NCBI RefSeq assembly: GCF_000745475.1
Contig: NZ_JQJJ01000010.1
Span: forward strand, 62,001 to 126,000
DNA from: Allobosea sp. UNC402CLCol
GTDB taxonomy: Bacteria > Pseudomonadota > Alphaproteobacteria > Rhizobiales > Beijerinckiaceae
Length of the DNA: 64,000 nt
Reading direction: 5' to 3'
Positions 8,065 to 18,900 of the stretch are shown one piece after another. Both the position numbers and the translations under genes were made by a program. Numbering within the stretch: the stretch's first letter is position 1; each line of letters opens with the position of its first letter. The notes beneath the pieces were generated by a model that was not told the DNA's origin, did no database searches, and was given only the letters and a program-made list of their open reading frames with translations.

Positions 8065-8460
8065 TTGGCCGAGGTCAAGCCCGCGGCTCGTCCGCTTTCG
8101 CCCCACCTGCAGATCTATCGCTGGTCCTGGACGATGGCGATGTCCGTCGCCCATCGCGTCACCGGCACGGGGCTCTATCTCGGCACGGTGCTGATCGCCG
8201 CCTGGCTGGTCGCCGCTGCGTCGGGGCCCGCCGCCTTCGATACGGCCCAGGCGATCGCCGGCTCCTTCCTCGGCCGGCTCGTCCTCTTCCTCTACAGCTT
8301 CTCGCTGATCCACCACATGGTCGGGGGCTTGAGACATTTCGTCTGGGACATGGGCAAGGGCTATGAGCCCGAAACCCGGATGAACATGGCGAAGTTCTCG
8401 CTCGTCGCCTCGGTGAGCTTGACGGTCCTGGTCTGGATCGTCGCTCTGGTCCTGCGCTGA
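8065..8460 (+). CDS. sdhC: Succinate dehydrogenase cytochrome b556 subunit
   Basis: A 131-residue membrane anchor with RPLSPHLQIYRW, the standard SdhC opening, and three membrane helices. SVAHRVTGTGLYLG is helix I, and LIHHMVGGLRHFVWD carries the heme b ligand histidine. I propose TTG 8065 as the start: GGAG lies 7 bases before it and it gives the canonical N-terminus AEVKPAARPLSPH. An ATG two codons upstream (8059) is possible, but its spacing to GGAG is too short. First gene of sdhCDAB, complex II of the inner membrane. Confidence 0.9.
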   Translation: MAEVKPAARPLSPHLQIYRWSWTMAMSVAHRVTGTGLYLGTVLIAAWLVAAASGPAAFDTAQAIAGSFLGRLVLFLYSFSLIHHMVGGLRHFVWDMGKGYEPETRMNMAKFSLVASVSLTVLVWIVALVLR

Positions 8461-8471
8461 GGAGCCCGCTC

Positions 8472-8864
8472 ATGCTGTCCAATTCCTCGATGCGCACCCC
8501 GCTCGGCCGTGTTCGCGGCCTCGGTTCCGCCAAGTCCGGCACCGGCCATTTCTGGCTGCAGCGTGTCACCGCCGTTTCGAACCTGATCCTGACGATCATC
8601 TTCATCGGCATCGTCATCGCGCTGGTCGGCCGGCCCTATCCGGCGGCGGTCGCGCTGCTGTCGAACCCTCTCGTCGCGATCCTGATGCTGCTCTTCACCC
8701 TCTCGGCCTGCATCCATATGCGGCTCGGCATGCAGGTCATCATCGAGGATTACGTCCATAACGAGGGGACCAAGATCCTCGCCGTCATGGCCAACACCTT
8801 CTTCGCCATCGCGATCGGCGCCGCCAGCGTCTACGCGGTGCTGAAGCTGTCTTTTGGAGGCTGA
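8472..8864 (+). CDS. sdhD: Succinate dehydrogenase membrane anchor subunit
   Basis: A 130-residue protein with [21 protein letters not shown], typical of alphaproteobacterial SdhD, followed by three hydrophobic helices. [16 protein letters not shown] lies between helices II and III and holds residues near the quinone and heme pocket. It starts 11 bases after sdhC and ends 4 bases before sdhA, consistent with one transcript and coupled translation. Confidence 0.93.
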   Translation: MLSNSSMRTPLGRVRGLGSAKSGTGHFWLQRVTAVSNLILTIIFIGIVIALVGRPYPAAVALLSNPLVAILMLLFTLSACIHMRLGMQVIIEDYVHNEGTKILAVMANTFFAIAIGAASVYAVLKLSFGG

Positions 8865-8868
8865 TCCG

Positions 8869-10701
8869 ATGGCGATCACAAAATCCCGTCCGGTCCCGGC
8901 CTATACCGGCACCGCCTATCCGATCACGGACCACACCTTCGACGTCGTCGTCGTCGGCGCCGGCGGCGCGGGTCTGCGCGCCACCGTCGGCTGCTCGCAG
9001 GCCGGCCTGCGCACCGCCTGCATCACCAAGGTCTTCCCGACCCGCTCGCACACCGTTGCGGCCCAGGGCGGCGTCGCCGCCTCGCTCGGCAATATGGGCA
9101 AGGATACCTGGCAGTGGCACATGTACGACACCGTCAAGGGGTCTGACTGGCTCGGCGACCAGGACGCCATCGAATATCTCGTGCGCAACGCGCCGGCCGC
9201 CGTCTACGAGCTCGAGCATTGGGGCGTGCCCTTCTCGCGCACCGAGGATGGCCGCATCTACCAGCGCCCCTTCGGCGGCATGACCACCGAATTCGGCGAG
9301 GGCCCGCCGGCCCAGCGCACCTGCGCCGCGGCCGATCGCACCGGCCATGCCATGCTGCACACGCTCTATGGCCAGGCGCTGCGCTACAACACCGAGTTCT
9401 TCATCGAGTATTTCGCCATCGACCTGATCATGGACGAGGATGGCCATTGCCGCGGCGTGATCGCGCTCAAGCTCGATGACGGCACGCTGCACCGCTTCCG
9501 CGCCCAGCAGACCATCCTGGCGACCGGCGGCTATGGCCGCGCCTATTTCTCGGCGACCTCGGCCCATACCTGCACCGGCGACGGCGGCGGCATGGTGCTG
9601 CGCGCCGGCCTGCCGCTGCAGGACATGGAGTTCGTGCAGTTCCACCCGACCGGCATCTACGGCTCGGGCTGCCTGATCACCGAGGGCGCGCGCGGCGAGG
9701 GCGGTTATCTCACCAACTCGGAGGGCGAGCGCTTCATGGAGCGCTATGCCCCCTCGGCCAAGGACCTCGCTTCGCGCGACGTCGTCTCGCGCTCGATGAC
9801 GATGGAGATCCGGGCCGGGCGCGGCGTCGGCAAGACCAAGGACCACATCTACCTGCATCTCGACCATCTCGACCCGAAGATCCTGCACGAGCGCCTGCCG
9901 GGCATCTCCGAGAGCGCCAAGATCTTCGCCGGCGTCGACGTGACGCGCGAGCCGATCCCGGTTCTGCCGACGGTGCACTACAACATGGGCGGCATCCCGA
10001 CGAACTTCCACGGCGAGGTGCTGACCAAGGTCGGGGGCGATCCGGATACCGTCGTTCCCGGCCTGATGGCGCTCGGCGAGGCGGCCTGCGTCTCGGTGCA
10101 TGGCGCTAACCGCCTGGGCTCGAACTCGCTGATCGACCTCGTCGTCTTCGGCCGCGCGGCGGGCCTGCGCTGCGCCGAGACGGTCACGGCCGGCGAGAAG
10201 CAGCCGGAATTGCCGAAGGGCTCCTCCGACCTCGCTCTCACCCGCCTCGACAAGTACCGCAATGCTGCCGGCGGCACGCCGACCGCGGTGCTGCGCGACA
10301 AGATGCAGCGGACGATGCAGGACAACTGCGCCGTCTACCGCACCGGCGAGACGCTGGAAGAGGGCCACAAGCTCATCCACGAGGTCTGGGGCGGCATCGC
10401 CGATGTCGGCACGAAGGACCGCTCGCTGATCTGGAACTCGGACCTGATCGAGACGCTGGAATTCGACAACCTGATCACCCAGGCGGTCGTGACCATGGAC
10501 TCGGCGCTGAACCGGCCGGAAAGCCGCGGCGCCCATGCCCGCGAGGACTATCCGAACCGCGACGACAAGGACTGGATGAAGCACACCCTGTCCTGGATCG
10601 ACGACGAGAAGCGGACCGTCACGCTCGACGACCGCCCGGTGCACACCTACACGATGTCCAACGACATCGAGTACATCAAGCCCAAGGCACGGGTGTACTG
10701 A
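8869..10701 (+). CDS. sdhA: Succinate dehydrogenase flavoprotein subunit
   Basis: A 610-residue flavoprotein. [16 protein letters not shown] is the FAD Rossmann loop, H61 in [10 protein letters not shown] is the covalent FAD-linking histidine, and [21 protein letters not shown] and HPTGIYGSG belong to the FAD and substrate sites. It oxidises succinate to fumarate and passes electrons to SdhB. I use ATG 8869 with GGAGG 8 bases upstream (8856-8860) overlapping the end of sdhD. The long open frame on the opposite strand is a high-G+C shadow. Confidence 0.97.
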   Translation: MAITKSRPVPAYTGTAYPITDHTFDVVVVGAGGAGLRATVGCSQAGLRTACITKVFPTRSHTVAAQGGVAASLGNMGKDTWQWHMYDTVKGSDWLGDQDAIEYLVRNAPAAVYELEHWGVPFSRTEDGRIYQRPFGGMTTEFGEGPPAQRTCAAADRTGHAMLHTLYGQALRYNTEFFIEYFAIDLIMDEDGHCRGVIALKLDDGTLHRFRAQQTILATGGYGRAYFSATSAHTCTGDGGGMVLRAGLPLQDMEFVQFHPTGIYGSGCLITEGARGEGGYLTNSEGERFMERYAPSAKDLASRDVVSRSMTMEIRAGRGVGKTKDHIYLHLDHLDPKILHERLPGISESAKIFAGVDVTREPIPVLPTVHYNMGGIPTNFHGEVLTKVGGDPDTVVPGLMALGEAACVSVHGANRLGSNSLIDLVVFGRAAGLRCAETVTAGEKQPELPKGSSDLALTRLDKYRNAAGGTPTAVLRDKMQRTMQDNCAVYRTGETLEEGHKLIHEVWGGIADVGTKDRSLIWNSDLIETLEFDNLITQAVVTMDSALNRPESRGAHAREDYPNRDDKDWMKHTLSWIDDEKRTVTLDDRPVHTYTMSNDIEYIKPKARVY

Positions 10702-10711
10702 GGACGATCTG

Positions 10712-11509
10712 ATGGCTGAATTCAATCTTCCGAAGAACTCCCGCCTGACCGAAGGCAAGGCCTGGCCGAAGCCGGCCGGCGCCAAGAACGTCACCGAGTT
10801 CAAGATTTATCGCTGGAACCCGGACGATACCGCCAATCCGCGCACCGATACCTATTATGTCGACCGCGACGATTGCGGGCCGATGGTGCTGGACGCGCTG
10901 ATCTGGATCAAGAACAAGGTCGACCCGACCCTGACCTTCCGCCGCTCCTGCCGCGAGGGCATCTGCGGTTCCTGCGCCATGAACATGGACGGCAAGAACG
11001 GCTTGGCCTGCACCACCGGCATCGACGAGTGCGGCGGCACCGGCAAGAATGCGGGCCGGGTCGCGATCTACCCGCTGCCGCATATGCCGGTGGTCAAGGA
11101 CCTCGTGCCCGACCTGACGCGCTTCTACGCTCAGCACGCCTCGATCGAGCCCTGGCTGAAGACGACGACGCCGGCTCCCGAGAAGGAGTGGCGCCAGGCC
11201 AAGGACGACCGCGAGAAGCTCGACGGGCTCTATGAGTGCATCCTGTGCGCCTGCTGCTCGACCTCCTGCCCGAGCTATTGGTGGAACGGCGACCGCTATC
11301 TCGGCCCGGCCGCGCTGTTGCAGGCCTATCGCTGGCTGATCGACTCGCGCGACGAGGCGACCGGCGAACGGCTCGACAATCTGGAAGATCCCTTCCGGCT
11401 CTATCGCTGCCACACCATCATGAACTGCGCGAATGCCTGCCCGAAGGGCCTGAACCCGGCCAAGGCGATCGCCGAGGTCAAGAAGATGATGGTGGCGCGC
11501 CAGGTCTGA
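10712..11509 (+). CDS. sdhB: Succinate dehydrogenase iron-sulfur subunit
   Basis: A 265-residue electron-transfer subunit. [16 protein letters not shown] with a later CTT cysteine binds the [2Fe-2S] centre, [13 protein letters not shown] binds [4Fe-4S], and [17 protein letters not shown] completes the [3Fe-4S] cluster. It starts 10 bases after sdhA and ends the operon; a strong terminator follows 50 bases later. Confidence 0.97.
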   Translation: MAEFNLPKNSRLTEGKAWPKPAGAKNVTEFKIYRWNPDDTANPRTDTYYVDRDDCGPMVLDALIWIKNKVDPTLTFRRSCREGICGSCAMNMDGKNGLACTTGIDECGGTGKNAGRVAIYPLPHMPVVKDLVPDLTRFYAQHASIEPWLKTTTPAPEKEWRQAKDDREKLDGLYECILCACCSTSCPSYWWNGDRYLGPAALLQAYRWLIDSRDEATGERLDNLEDPFRLYRCHTIMNCANACPKGLNPAKAIAEVKKMMVARQV

Positions 11510-11558
11510 GCCGGCGCGACCGTCTGGCGCGATCGGCTGCGCTTCCGGTGCTTCGATC

Positions 11559-11585
11559 AACGCCAGCCTCTGGGCTGGCGTTTTT
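11559..11585 (+). terminator. Rho-independent terminator of the sdh operon
   Basis: CGCCAGCC (11561-11568), loop TCTG and GGCTGGCG (11573-11580), extended by AA/TT to a 10-bp stem, followed directly by five T (11581-11585). Confidence 0.93.
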
Positions 11586-11689
11586 CGTTGGTGTTGTCCG
11601 CGTGTCGCCAATGGAAAGCGCGGGGTACCCTTCTCTCATCCGGGAGAGGGATTCCCAGCGCCCATTTCGATGGGTCTCTGAAGCTGACC

Positions 11690-12931
11690 TCAGCCGATAT
11701 ACCGTCCCGGCCGGAACGGCTTCGGATCGGCCGGCGGCGTCTCGCCGCAGACCATCGCCGCGATCATCTCGCCGGTGATCGGGCCAGTCGAGAAGCCGAT
11801 ATGCTGGTTGCCGAAGGCGAGCCAGAGGCCGGGATTACCAGGCGCCTCGCCAATCATCGGCAGTGAATCCGGCAGGGTCGGCCGCGCCCCGCGCCAGGTT
11901 TCGCCGGCAACGGCGCCGAGCGGAAAGGCCTCGCGCGCAGCCTCCGTCACGCTGTCGATCTGGCGGTGCGCGTCGGGCGCGTCGCGGAAGGACAGATCGA
12001 CGCCGCTGGTCACGCGATAGCCCTGCTCCATCGGCGCCATGAAATAAGCGGCGTCGACATCGTAGATCGGCCGCGACAAGGTCGCGCGGGCCTCCGGTTT
12101 CAGGTGGCGGTGATAGCCGCGCTCGACATCGAGCCTGGGGTCGAGGCCGAGCGGCTTCAGCAGATCGCCGCTCCAGGGGCCGAGCGCCACCACGGCGATC
12201 CCGGCCTCGAAGGTGCCCTTGTCGGTTGCGGCGCGCCAGCCGGCGTCTTGACGGGTGAGCGCCTTCACCTCGGCCTGCACGATCTGCCCGCCGCGGCCGG
12301 CGAAGAGTGCGGCATAGGCGGCGGTGACGGCGCCGGGGGAATCGACCGAGGCGTTGGAGGGGATGAGCAGGCCGGCTCGAAAGATCGGGTTCAGATGCGG
12401 CTCGACGGCGGAGATGCCCTGCCGGTCGAGGAGCCGCGAGGCGATGCCGTGGCGCTTGAGGAAATGATGCTCGGCCTGCGCGGCGGCATGGCCGGCTTCG
12501 CTGCGCCAGAGCTTGAGCGTGCCGTTCTCGCGCAGGCGATGTGCCACGCCGGCCTCGGCCATCAGGGCGCGGTGGCGCTCGACCGTGCTGGCGGTGATGG
12601 AATCGAGCGCGGCGATGCGGGCGGCCGCCTGGGAGGGGCGGCCTTCCCAGAGGAAGCGCAGCAGCCAGCCCGGCCGCGTCAGGGCGCGGCGCCAGCTCAG
12701 ATTGAGCGCCGGGTGGCCGTTACCGAGATAGCTGGCCAGCTTGCCGTAGAGCGAGGGGTTGTTGAGTGGTGCGATCGAGGAGCGGGCGAGCACCCCGGCG
12801 TTGCCATAGGAGGTTTCGCGTCCCGGCTCCTTGCGATCGATGAGCGTCACGGTGAAGCCGCGCTTCTGCAAGGCGAGCGCGCAGGAGACGCCGACCATGC
12901 CGGCGCCGAGGACGAGAGCTGTACGAGTCAC
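11690..12931 (-). CDS. FAD-dependent D-amino-acid dehydrogenase (DadA-like)
   Basis: A 413-residue flavoprotein of the DadA/DAO superfamily. The N-terminal LVLGAGMVGVSCALALQKRG is the FAD-binding loop, ETSYGNAGVLARS is typical of DadA, and the C-terminal GNQHIGFSTGPITGEMIAAM closes the FAD site. Such enzymes oxidise D-amino acids (or D-hydroxyproline) to 2-oxo acids and feed electrons to the respiratory chain. The GTG start at 12931 overlaps the upstream stop as GTGA, implying translational coupling to the amidotransferase gene. The exact substrate is not decided by sequence. Confidence 0.85.
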   Translation of the reverse strand: MTRTALVLGAGMVGVSCALALQKRGFTVTLIDRKEPGRETSYGNAGVLARSSIAPLNNPSLYGKLASYLGNGHPALNLSWRRALTRPGWLLRFLWEGRPSQAAARIAALDSITASTVERHRALMAEAGVAHRLRENGTLKLWRSEAGHAAAQAEHHFLKRHGIASRLLDRQGISAVEPHLNPIFRAGLLIPSNASVDSPGAVTAAYAALFAGRGGQIVQAEVKALTRQDAGWRAATDKGTFEAGIAVVALGPWSGDLLKPLGLDPRLDVERGYHRHLKPEARATLSRPIYDVDAAYFMAPMEQGYRVTSGVDLSFRDAPDAHRQIDSVTEAAREAFPLGAVAGETWRGARPTLPDSLPMIGEAPGNPGLWLAFGNQHIGFSTGPITGEMIAAMVCGETPPADPKPFRPGRYIG

Positions 12932-13788
12932 GCGGTTGCCGTTCCGGCTTCCGCCGGCTCCTTCAGCCAATGGTCGAGGAAGGCGTCGAGCCAGAGGCGG
13001 ATCGCCGGGTCGTGCTGGAACCAGCCAGGCACATGGGTGTGGCCGAGCTGCGCGCCCGGCATCAGGGTGCGCTCATAGCCGCGCACCGACCAGCGATACA
13101 TCATCGCGGGCGTGACCTCGGGGTGGAACTGGATGCCGTAGACGCGCGAGGCGGCGCGGATCGCCTGGGTCGGGAAATCGCCGCCGGTAGCGAGGCATTC
13201 GGCGCCGCGCGGGCAATCGAAGCCGTCGCGGTGCCATTGATAGACGGTGCCGGGCCAGACGAAGCCGGCCGCCTCGGCATGGGCCTTCCCGGCTTCGGTG
13301 ATGGAGAGCGGATAATAGCCGACCTCGGCGCGACCTTCGCCATGGGTGTAGACCTGCGCGCCCATCTGCTTCGCCAGCATCTGCGCGCCGAGGCAGATGC
13401 CGAGGAAAGGCGCGTCCTCCTTCAGGCAGGTGCCGATCCAGTCGATCTCGGCCTTGACGAAATCCTCGGGATCATTGGCCCCCATCGGGCCGCCGAAGAT
13501 CACTGCCCCGGCATGGTCGCGCATGGTCGCGGGCAGCGAATCGCCGAAGCGCGGCTTGCGGATGTCGAGCGCATGGCCACGCGCCTGCAGCAGCCGGCCG
13601 ACGCGGCCGGGCGTGGAATGCTCCTGATGCAGCACGATCAGCACCGGCCTGGGAGCCGAGGGCGGGCGCCGGGTCGCGGCAGGCGGGCGGGTGCGTCCGG
13701 CCAGACGAGGAGGAAAGGCGTGGTCGTTCATCACCGACTTCAGGCTCGCTGGCGCGCGGCCGGGATTGAGAGGGACGCGTGAAACCAT
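12928..13788 (-). CDS. Class I glutamine amidotransferase-like protein
   Basis: Up to 286 residues. The GATase core spans ~50-240, with the nucleophile C132 in LGICLGAQMLAK and the catalytic pair H222/E224 in FHPEV. It resembles stand-alone GMP-synthase-like amidotransferases that act on glutamine or gamma-glutamyl compounds. The first ~45 residues are proline/arginine-rich and non-conserved; ATG 13731 is an alternative start, and neither start has a strong ribosome-binding site. The gene is coupled (GTGA) to the D-amino-acid dehydrogenase, suggesting joint catabolism of a gamma-glutamyl or D-amino compound, which is inference. The gap to the divergent tetR contains the TetR operator. Confidence 0.8.
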   Translation of the reverse strand: MVSRVPLNPGRAPASLKSVMNDHAFPPRLAGRTRPPAATRRPPSAPRPVLIVLHQEHSTPGRVGRLLQARGHALDIRKPRFGDSLPATMRDHAGAVIFGGPMGANDPEDFVKAEIDWIGTCLKEDAPFLGICLGAQMLAKQMGAQVYTHGEGRAEVGYYPLSITEAGKAHAEAAGFVWPGTVYQWHRDGFDCPRGAECLATGGDFPTQAIRAASRVYGIQFHPEVTPAMMYRWSVRGYERTLMPGAQLGHTHVPGWFQHDPAIRLWLDAFLDHWLKEPAEAGTATA

Positions 13789-13951
13789 GACGGATCACCG
13801 CAGGATGAAGTTCCAGACGGAACGAAGCAAGCAAATTTTGAGCCGCCATGTTGCGTGCCGACTCCGGACGCACACCACGCTTTGCAGGGAGATCCGGCTC
13901 GCCTGTGGCGGGAAGGCTCTCCTTGACGCGGCCACAATTGATTGCGATGGG

Positions 13952-13967
13952 AATGAACGTTCATTCT
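13952..13967. promoter_or_regulatory. TetR operator upstream of the efflux operon
   Basis: GAATGAACGTTCATTC is a perfect 16-bp palindrome; flanking ATG/CAT extend the dyad to 24 bp with one mismatch pair. It ends 16 bases before the tetR ATG, so bound TetR would block tetR and the efflux genes behind it. AcrR-like regulators of RND pumps commonly bind this type of site. Confidence 0.8.
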
Positions 13968-13983
13968 CATTATCGCGCGGTCC

Positions 13984-14622
13984 ATGTCGCAGCATCTCGC
14001 CCCAGCCTTGCCCGAAAGCCCGCTTTCGGAGCGCCATATCCGCATCCTCGACGCCGCTGAAGGGGTCTTCGCGCGCAGCGGATTCCATGTGGCCACGATG
14101 CAGGACGTGGCGGCGGAAGCCGGCATGAGCCCGGGCAATCTCTACCGCTACTTCAATTCCAAGGACGCGATCATCGCCGGCATGGCCGAGCGCGATCGGA
14201 GCACGATCGCCGCGGATTTCGCCGGGCTTTGCCCGAGCAAGGGGTCGCTGCTCGACCAGCTCGAGGAGATCGGGCGCAAGCATCTCGTCCGCCAGCCGCG
14301 CGAAAAGGCGGTGATCGCGCTGCAGATCTGGGCCGAGGCCGCGCGTAACGAGCAGATGGCCAGCATGTGCGCTGACATCGAGGGATCCCTGATGGAGGGG
14401 CTCATCGCCGCGATCTCCGAGGCGAAGCGCAACGGCGAATTGCCGGCGACCCTCGACGAGCAGAGCTTCCTGCTGGCGATCTCGATGATGGCAGACGGCT
14501 TTTTCTGCCGCCGCGGTATCGAGCCCCATTTCGACGCCGAGGCCGGCGCCGACGTTCTGTTCAGAAGCATGCGCACGCTCGCCCGCACCATGCTCCTCCC
14601 CGAAATCGAGACGCAGCCGTGA
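13984..14622 (+). CDS. TetR/AcrR family repressor
   Basis: A 212-residue regulator. The N-terminal helix-turn-helix (residues ~18-65) reads HIRILDAAEGVFARSGFHVAT then MQDVAAEAGMSPGNLYRYFNSKDAI. The C-terminal half is a helical ligand-binding and dimerisation domain with EARRNEQMASM-like content. The stop overlaps the GTG/ATG at the head of the adaptor gene (TGATG), and the palindromic operator lies just upstream. It therefore most likely represses its own operon and responds to a substrate of the pump. Confidence 0.93.
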   Translation: MSQHLAPALPESPLSERHIRILDAAEGVFARSGFHVATMQDVAAEAGMSPGNLYRYFNSKDAIIAGMAERDRSTIAADFAGLCPSKGSLLDQLEEIGRKHLVRQPREKAVIALQIWAEAARNEQMASMCADIEGSLMEGLIAAISEAKRNGELPATLDEQSFLLAISMMADGFFCRRGIEPHFDAEAGADVLFRSMRTLARTMLLPEIETQP

Positions 14623-14690
14623 TGCGACGCGCGCTCTCCCATCCGCACTTGCCGCGCCTCCGCCGCGCCGCCGCAACAGGGTCGTTCCCG

Positions 14691-15899
14691 ATGAGCCTTC
14701 TCTCCCCCGCACTGCGCCTGATGCTTCCGGCGATGCTGCTTGCGGCGACTGCCGCCGTGCCGGCACGCGCGCAGGCGCCCGCGGCCAGCTCCCAGGCGCC
14801 GGCGGCCCATCCTCAGGCACCGGCAACCGGTCCATCCGTCACCGTCACCCATGCCAAGACGACCGAGATCGTCCAGAGCGTCCTCGTCTCGGGGTCGATG
14901 ATCGCGCGCGACGAGGTTCTGGTCTCGCCTGAGGTCGACGGGCTGTCGATTATCGCCATTCTCGCCGAGGAAGGCGACAAGGTCGTCAAGGGGCAGGTGC
15001 TGGCGCGGCTGGACCGCACGATGCTCGATGTGCAGAAGACGCAGAACGACGCGCAGATCGCCCGCGCCGAGGCCGCCATAGCCCAGGCCAACGCCCAGAT
15101 CGCCGAGGCCGACGCCAATCTGGTGCAGGCCAACAACGCCTTCGATCGCACCAAGGCGTTGCGCGACAGCGGCAATGCCAGCGCCGAGACCTTCGACCAG
15201 CGCTCCGCCGCGGCGCGCTCGGCTCAGGCCCGGGCCAGTTCCGCCCGCGAGGCGCTCGCCATCGCCACCGCCGATCGCGCTTTGGCGCGGGCGCAGGGCA
15301 ACGACATCGCCGTCCGGCTGGCGCGGACCGAGATCAAGGCGCCGCAGGCCGGCATGATCAGCCGCCGCACCGCCAAGCTCGGCGCAACGGCGAGCATGCT
15401 GCCGAGCTCGGAGCCGCTGTTCCGGATCATCGCGAACGGCGCCGTCGAGCTGGAGGCGCAGGTCGCCGAGGTCGATATCCCGGCGCTGACGCTGGGCCAG
15501 CCGGTCGCGGTCACGCCGGCCGGCGCCAAGGAAGCGCTCAAGGGCACGATCCGCCTGATCTCCCCGGAGGTCGACAAGACCTCGCGGCTCGGCCGCGTGC
15601 GCGTCGCGCTCGACGGCAACCCGCCGGTCGCGATCGGCTCCTTTGCGCGTGGGGTCATCGAGACCGGCCGCAAGCAGGCGGTCACGCTGCCGCTTTCGGC
15701 GATCACCTATACGCGCAGCGGCCCGACGGTGCAGACGGTGAAGGAGGGCAAGATCGTGACCAGGAAGGTGACGCTCGGCCTCTCCGGGGACGGGCGCGCC
15801 GAGATCGCGACCGGGCTCGCCGCGGGCGAGACCGTGGTGGCGCGCGCCGGCACCTTCGTGCGGGACGGCGATCTCATCACGCCCGTCGCGACCAACTGA
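14691..15899 (+). CDS. RND efflux periplasmic adaptor (membrane fusion protein)
   Basis: About 402 residues. The N-terminus MSLLSPALRLMLPAMLLAATAAVPARAQA is a Sec signal peptide, followed by an Ala/Pro/Gln-rich linker. Then come a lipoyl half-motif (VSPEVDGLSIIAILAEEGDKV), a long alpha-helical hairpin (NAQIAEADANLVQANNAFDRTKALRDSG region), the second lipoyl half (IKAPQAGMISRRTAKLG), and a beta-barrel and proximal domain. It bridges the inner-membrane pump to an outer-membrane channel. ATG 14691 gives the clean signal peptide; ATG 14622, overlapping the tetR stop, is an alternative with a longer leader. No outer-membrane channel gene is adjacent. Confidence 0.9.
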   Translation: MSLLSPALRLMLPAMLLAATAAVPARAQAPAASSQAPAAHPQAPATGPSVTVTHAKTTEIVQSVLVSGSMIARDEVLVSPEVDGLSIIAILAEEGDKVVKGQVLARLDRTMLDVQKTQNDAQIARAEAAIAQANAQIAEADANLVQANNAFDRTKALRDSGNASAETFDQRSAAARSAQARASSAREALAIATADRALARAQGNDIAVRLARTEIKAPQAGMISRRTAKLGATASMLPSSEPLFRIIANGAVELEAQVAEVDIPALTLGQPVAVTPAGAKEALKGTIRLISPEVDKTSRLGRVRVALDGNPPVAIGSFARGVIETGRKQAVTLPLSAITYTRSGPTVQTVKEGKIVTRKVTLGLSGDGRAEIATGLAAGETVVARAGTFVRDGDLITPVATN

Positions 15900-15910
15900 C
15901 GGGGCGGGCG

Positions 15911-18900
15911 ATGAACGTCAATTTCTCCGCCTGGTCGATCCGCAAGCCCGTCCCGGCGATCCTGCTCTTCGTCGTGCTCTGCGTGCTCGGGCTGCTCTCC
16001 TTCTCGAAGCTGCCGGTGACGCGCTTCCCGAACATCGACGTGCCGCTCGTCTCGGTGACCGTGACGCAGTCGGGCGCCGCGCCGGCCGAGCTCGAAAGCC
16101 AGGTCAGCAAGCGCGTCGAGGATTCCGTCGCCAACATCACCGGGGTCAAGCACGTCACCTCGACGCTGACCGACGGCCAGTCGCTGACGCTGATCGAATT
16201 CCGGCTCGAGACCAACACTGACCGCGCCGTCAACGACGTCAAGGATGCCATCGCCAAGATCCGGGCCGACCTGCCGCGCACCATCGACGAGCCGATCATC
16301 CAGCGCATCGATGTCGAGGGCCAGTCGATCCTGACCTATGGCGCGGCCTCGGCCGGCATGACGCTGGAGCAGCTCTCCTGGCATGTCGACGATGTCGTCG
16401 CGCGCGAATTGCAGGGGTTGAAAGGCGTCGGCCGGGTCGAGCGCTATGGCGGCGTCGACCGCGAGATCCGCATCTCGCTCGATCCCGACCGTTTGCTGGC
16501 GCTCGGCATCACCGCCGGCGAGGTCAACCGGCAGGTGCGCGCCACCAATGTCGACCTGGCCGGCGGGCGCGGCGAGGTCGGCGGTCAGGAGCAGGCGATC
16601 CGTACGCTCGCCGGCGCTAGAACCGTCTCCGATCTGGCTGAGACCAAGATCATGCTGACCGGGGGCCGCGAGGTCCGGCTGAAGGATCTCGGCCGCGTCG
16701 AGGATTCGAACTCGGAGCCGCGCGCCTTCGGCCGGCTCAACAAGAACCCCGTCGTCACCTTCGCGGTGTTCCGCTCGAAGGGCTCGAGCGAATTGTCGGT
16801 GAAGGAGGTCGTGCAGCAGCGCATCGAGGCCCTCAACAAGCGCTATCCGAACATCCAGATCTCGCCGATCGACGACGCTGTCGCCTATACCCACGGCAAC
16901 TACAAGGCGGCGATGGAGACGCTGCTGGAGGGCGCGGCGCTCGCCGTCATCGTCGTCTTCCTGTTCCTGCGCAACTGGCGGGCGACGCTGATCACGGCCA
17001 TCGCTCTTCCGCTCTCGGCCATCCCCACCTTCTGGGCGATGGAGATGATGGGCTTCTCGCTCAACCTCGTGAGCCTGCTCGGCATCACGCTGGTGACCGG
17101 CATCCTGGTCGACGACGCCATCGTCGAGATCGAGAACATCGTCCGGCACATGAAGATGGGCAAATCGCCCTATCGCGCCGCGATGGAGGCGGCCGACGAG
17201 ATCGGGCTCGCCGTCATCGCGATCACGCTGACCATCGTCGCGATCTTCGCGCCGGTCTCCTTCATGGGGGGCGTCGCCGGGCAGTATTTCAGGCAGTTCG
17301 GCCTCACCGTCGCCGTCGCGGTGCTGTTTTCGCTTCTGGTCGCGCGCCTGATCACGCCGATGATGGCGGCCTATCTGATGCGGCCGGTGAAACATGCCGA
17401 TCCCAAGGATGGCTGGATCATGGGCGGCTATGTCGGGCTGCTGAAAACCACGCTGAAGAAGCGGCGCATCCCGTTCTTCCCGCGCCTCGACGGCTCCGGC
17501 ACGTGGCGGACCCTGCCGTTCAACACCGCCTATGCGACGCTGCTGGTCGGCTTCCTCTTCCTGTTCGGCTCGATCCAGGCGACGCAGCTCCTGCCGACCG
17601 GCTTTATCCCGGACGAGGACACCTCGCGCGTCGTGGCTAGCGTCGAATTGCCGCCCGGCGCGACGCTGGAGGACACCCGCGTCACCACCGACAAGCTCGT
17701 CGATGCGCTGAAGACCATTCCCGAGGTGCGTGACGTCTTCGTGCTCGGCGGGGCGTCGCCGACCGGCCAGCGCGAGGTGCGCCGTGCGGCCGTCTTCGTC
17801 CTGCTCAAGCCGAAGGCCGAGCGCGACATCAAGCAGAAGGAGCTCAAGGTCACCATCGCCGAGAAGCTCGCCAGCGTGCCGGATGTGCGCGCCTGGTATG
17901 TCAACGAGCGCGGCGAGCGCGAGATGGCCTTCTCGATCCTGTCGAAGGATGGCGATGCGCTCGACACGGCGGTGGCCAAGATCGAGGCGCGGATGCGCCA
18001 GGTGCCGGGCTATCTCAACGTCGCGACTGCGGGCTCGCTGAGCCGGCCGGAGCTGCGCGTCACGCCGAAGCTAGAGGAGGCCGCCAATCTCGGTGTCACG
18101 GCGGAAGCGATCTCGGAGGCCGTGCGCGTTGCGACCATCGGCGATGTCGGCGCCAATCTCGCCAAGTTCAATGCAGGCGACCGGCAGATCCCGATCCGCG
18201 TCCAGCTCGACGAAGCCGCGCGCACCGACATCCGCAACATCGCGGCTCTGCGCGTGACCAATACCAACGGCGTCTCCATCCCGCTCACGGCCGTCGCCGA
18301 TGTCGGCTTTGGCGAGGGGCCGAGCTCGATCGACCGCTATGACCGCGTGCGCCGGGCCCAGATCGGCGCCGACCTCAAGCGCGGCTTCGAGCTCGGCACC
18401 GCGCAGGACCGGTTCCACGACATCGTCGAGGAGGTCGGCCTGCCGTCGGGCGTCTGGATCGCCGCGACCGGCGATGCCGAGATCCAGGGCGAGGTCGTCC
18501 AGGGCTTCATCACCGCGATGACGACCGGCCTGATGCTGGTGCTCGCCGTGCTGATCCTGCTCTTCGGCTCGGTCTTCCAGCCGATCACCATCCTGCTCTC
18601 GCTGCCGCTCTCCTTCGGCGGCGTGGTGATCGCGCTGCTGGCGACGGGCAATGCCGTCTCGATGCCGGTCTATATCGGCCTGCTCATGCTGATGGGCATC
18701 GTCACCAAGAACGCGATCATGCTGGTCGATTTCGCGGTGGAGGAGGTTGGCCGGGGCAAGGACCGGATGACGGCGCTGCTCGAAGCCGGCCGCAAGCGGG
18801 CCCGCCCGATCCTGATGACCACCATCGCCATGGCGGCGGGCATGCTGCCCTCGGCCTATGGCGTCGGCGATGGCGGCGAGTTCCGCGCGCCGATGGCGAT

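Noticed and set aside
8785..10803. A 672-codon open frame opposite sdhA
   Set aside because: It mirrors the codons of a highly conserved gene in high-G+C DNA, codes for Arg/His/Ala-rich sequence and matches no family.
12931..12970. TTG start 13 codons upstream for the DadA-like gene
   Set aside because: GTG 12931 begins right at the FAD-binding strand and overlaps the upstream stop as GTGA, the better-supported start.
15707..17395. A 562-codon open frame opposite the RND pump
   Set aside because: Asp/Arg/His-rich reverse-complement shadow of the pump gene.
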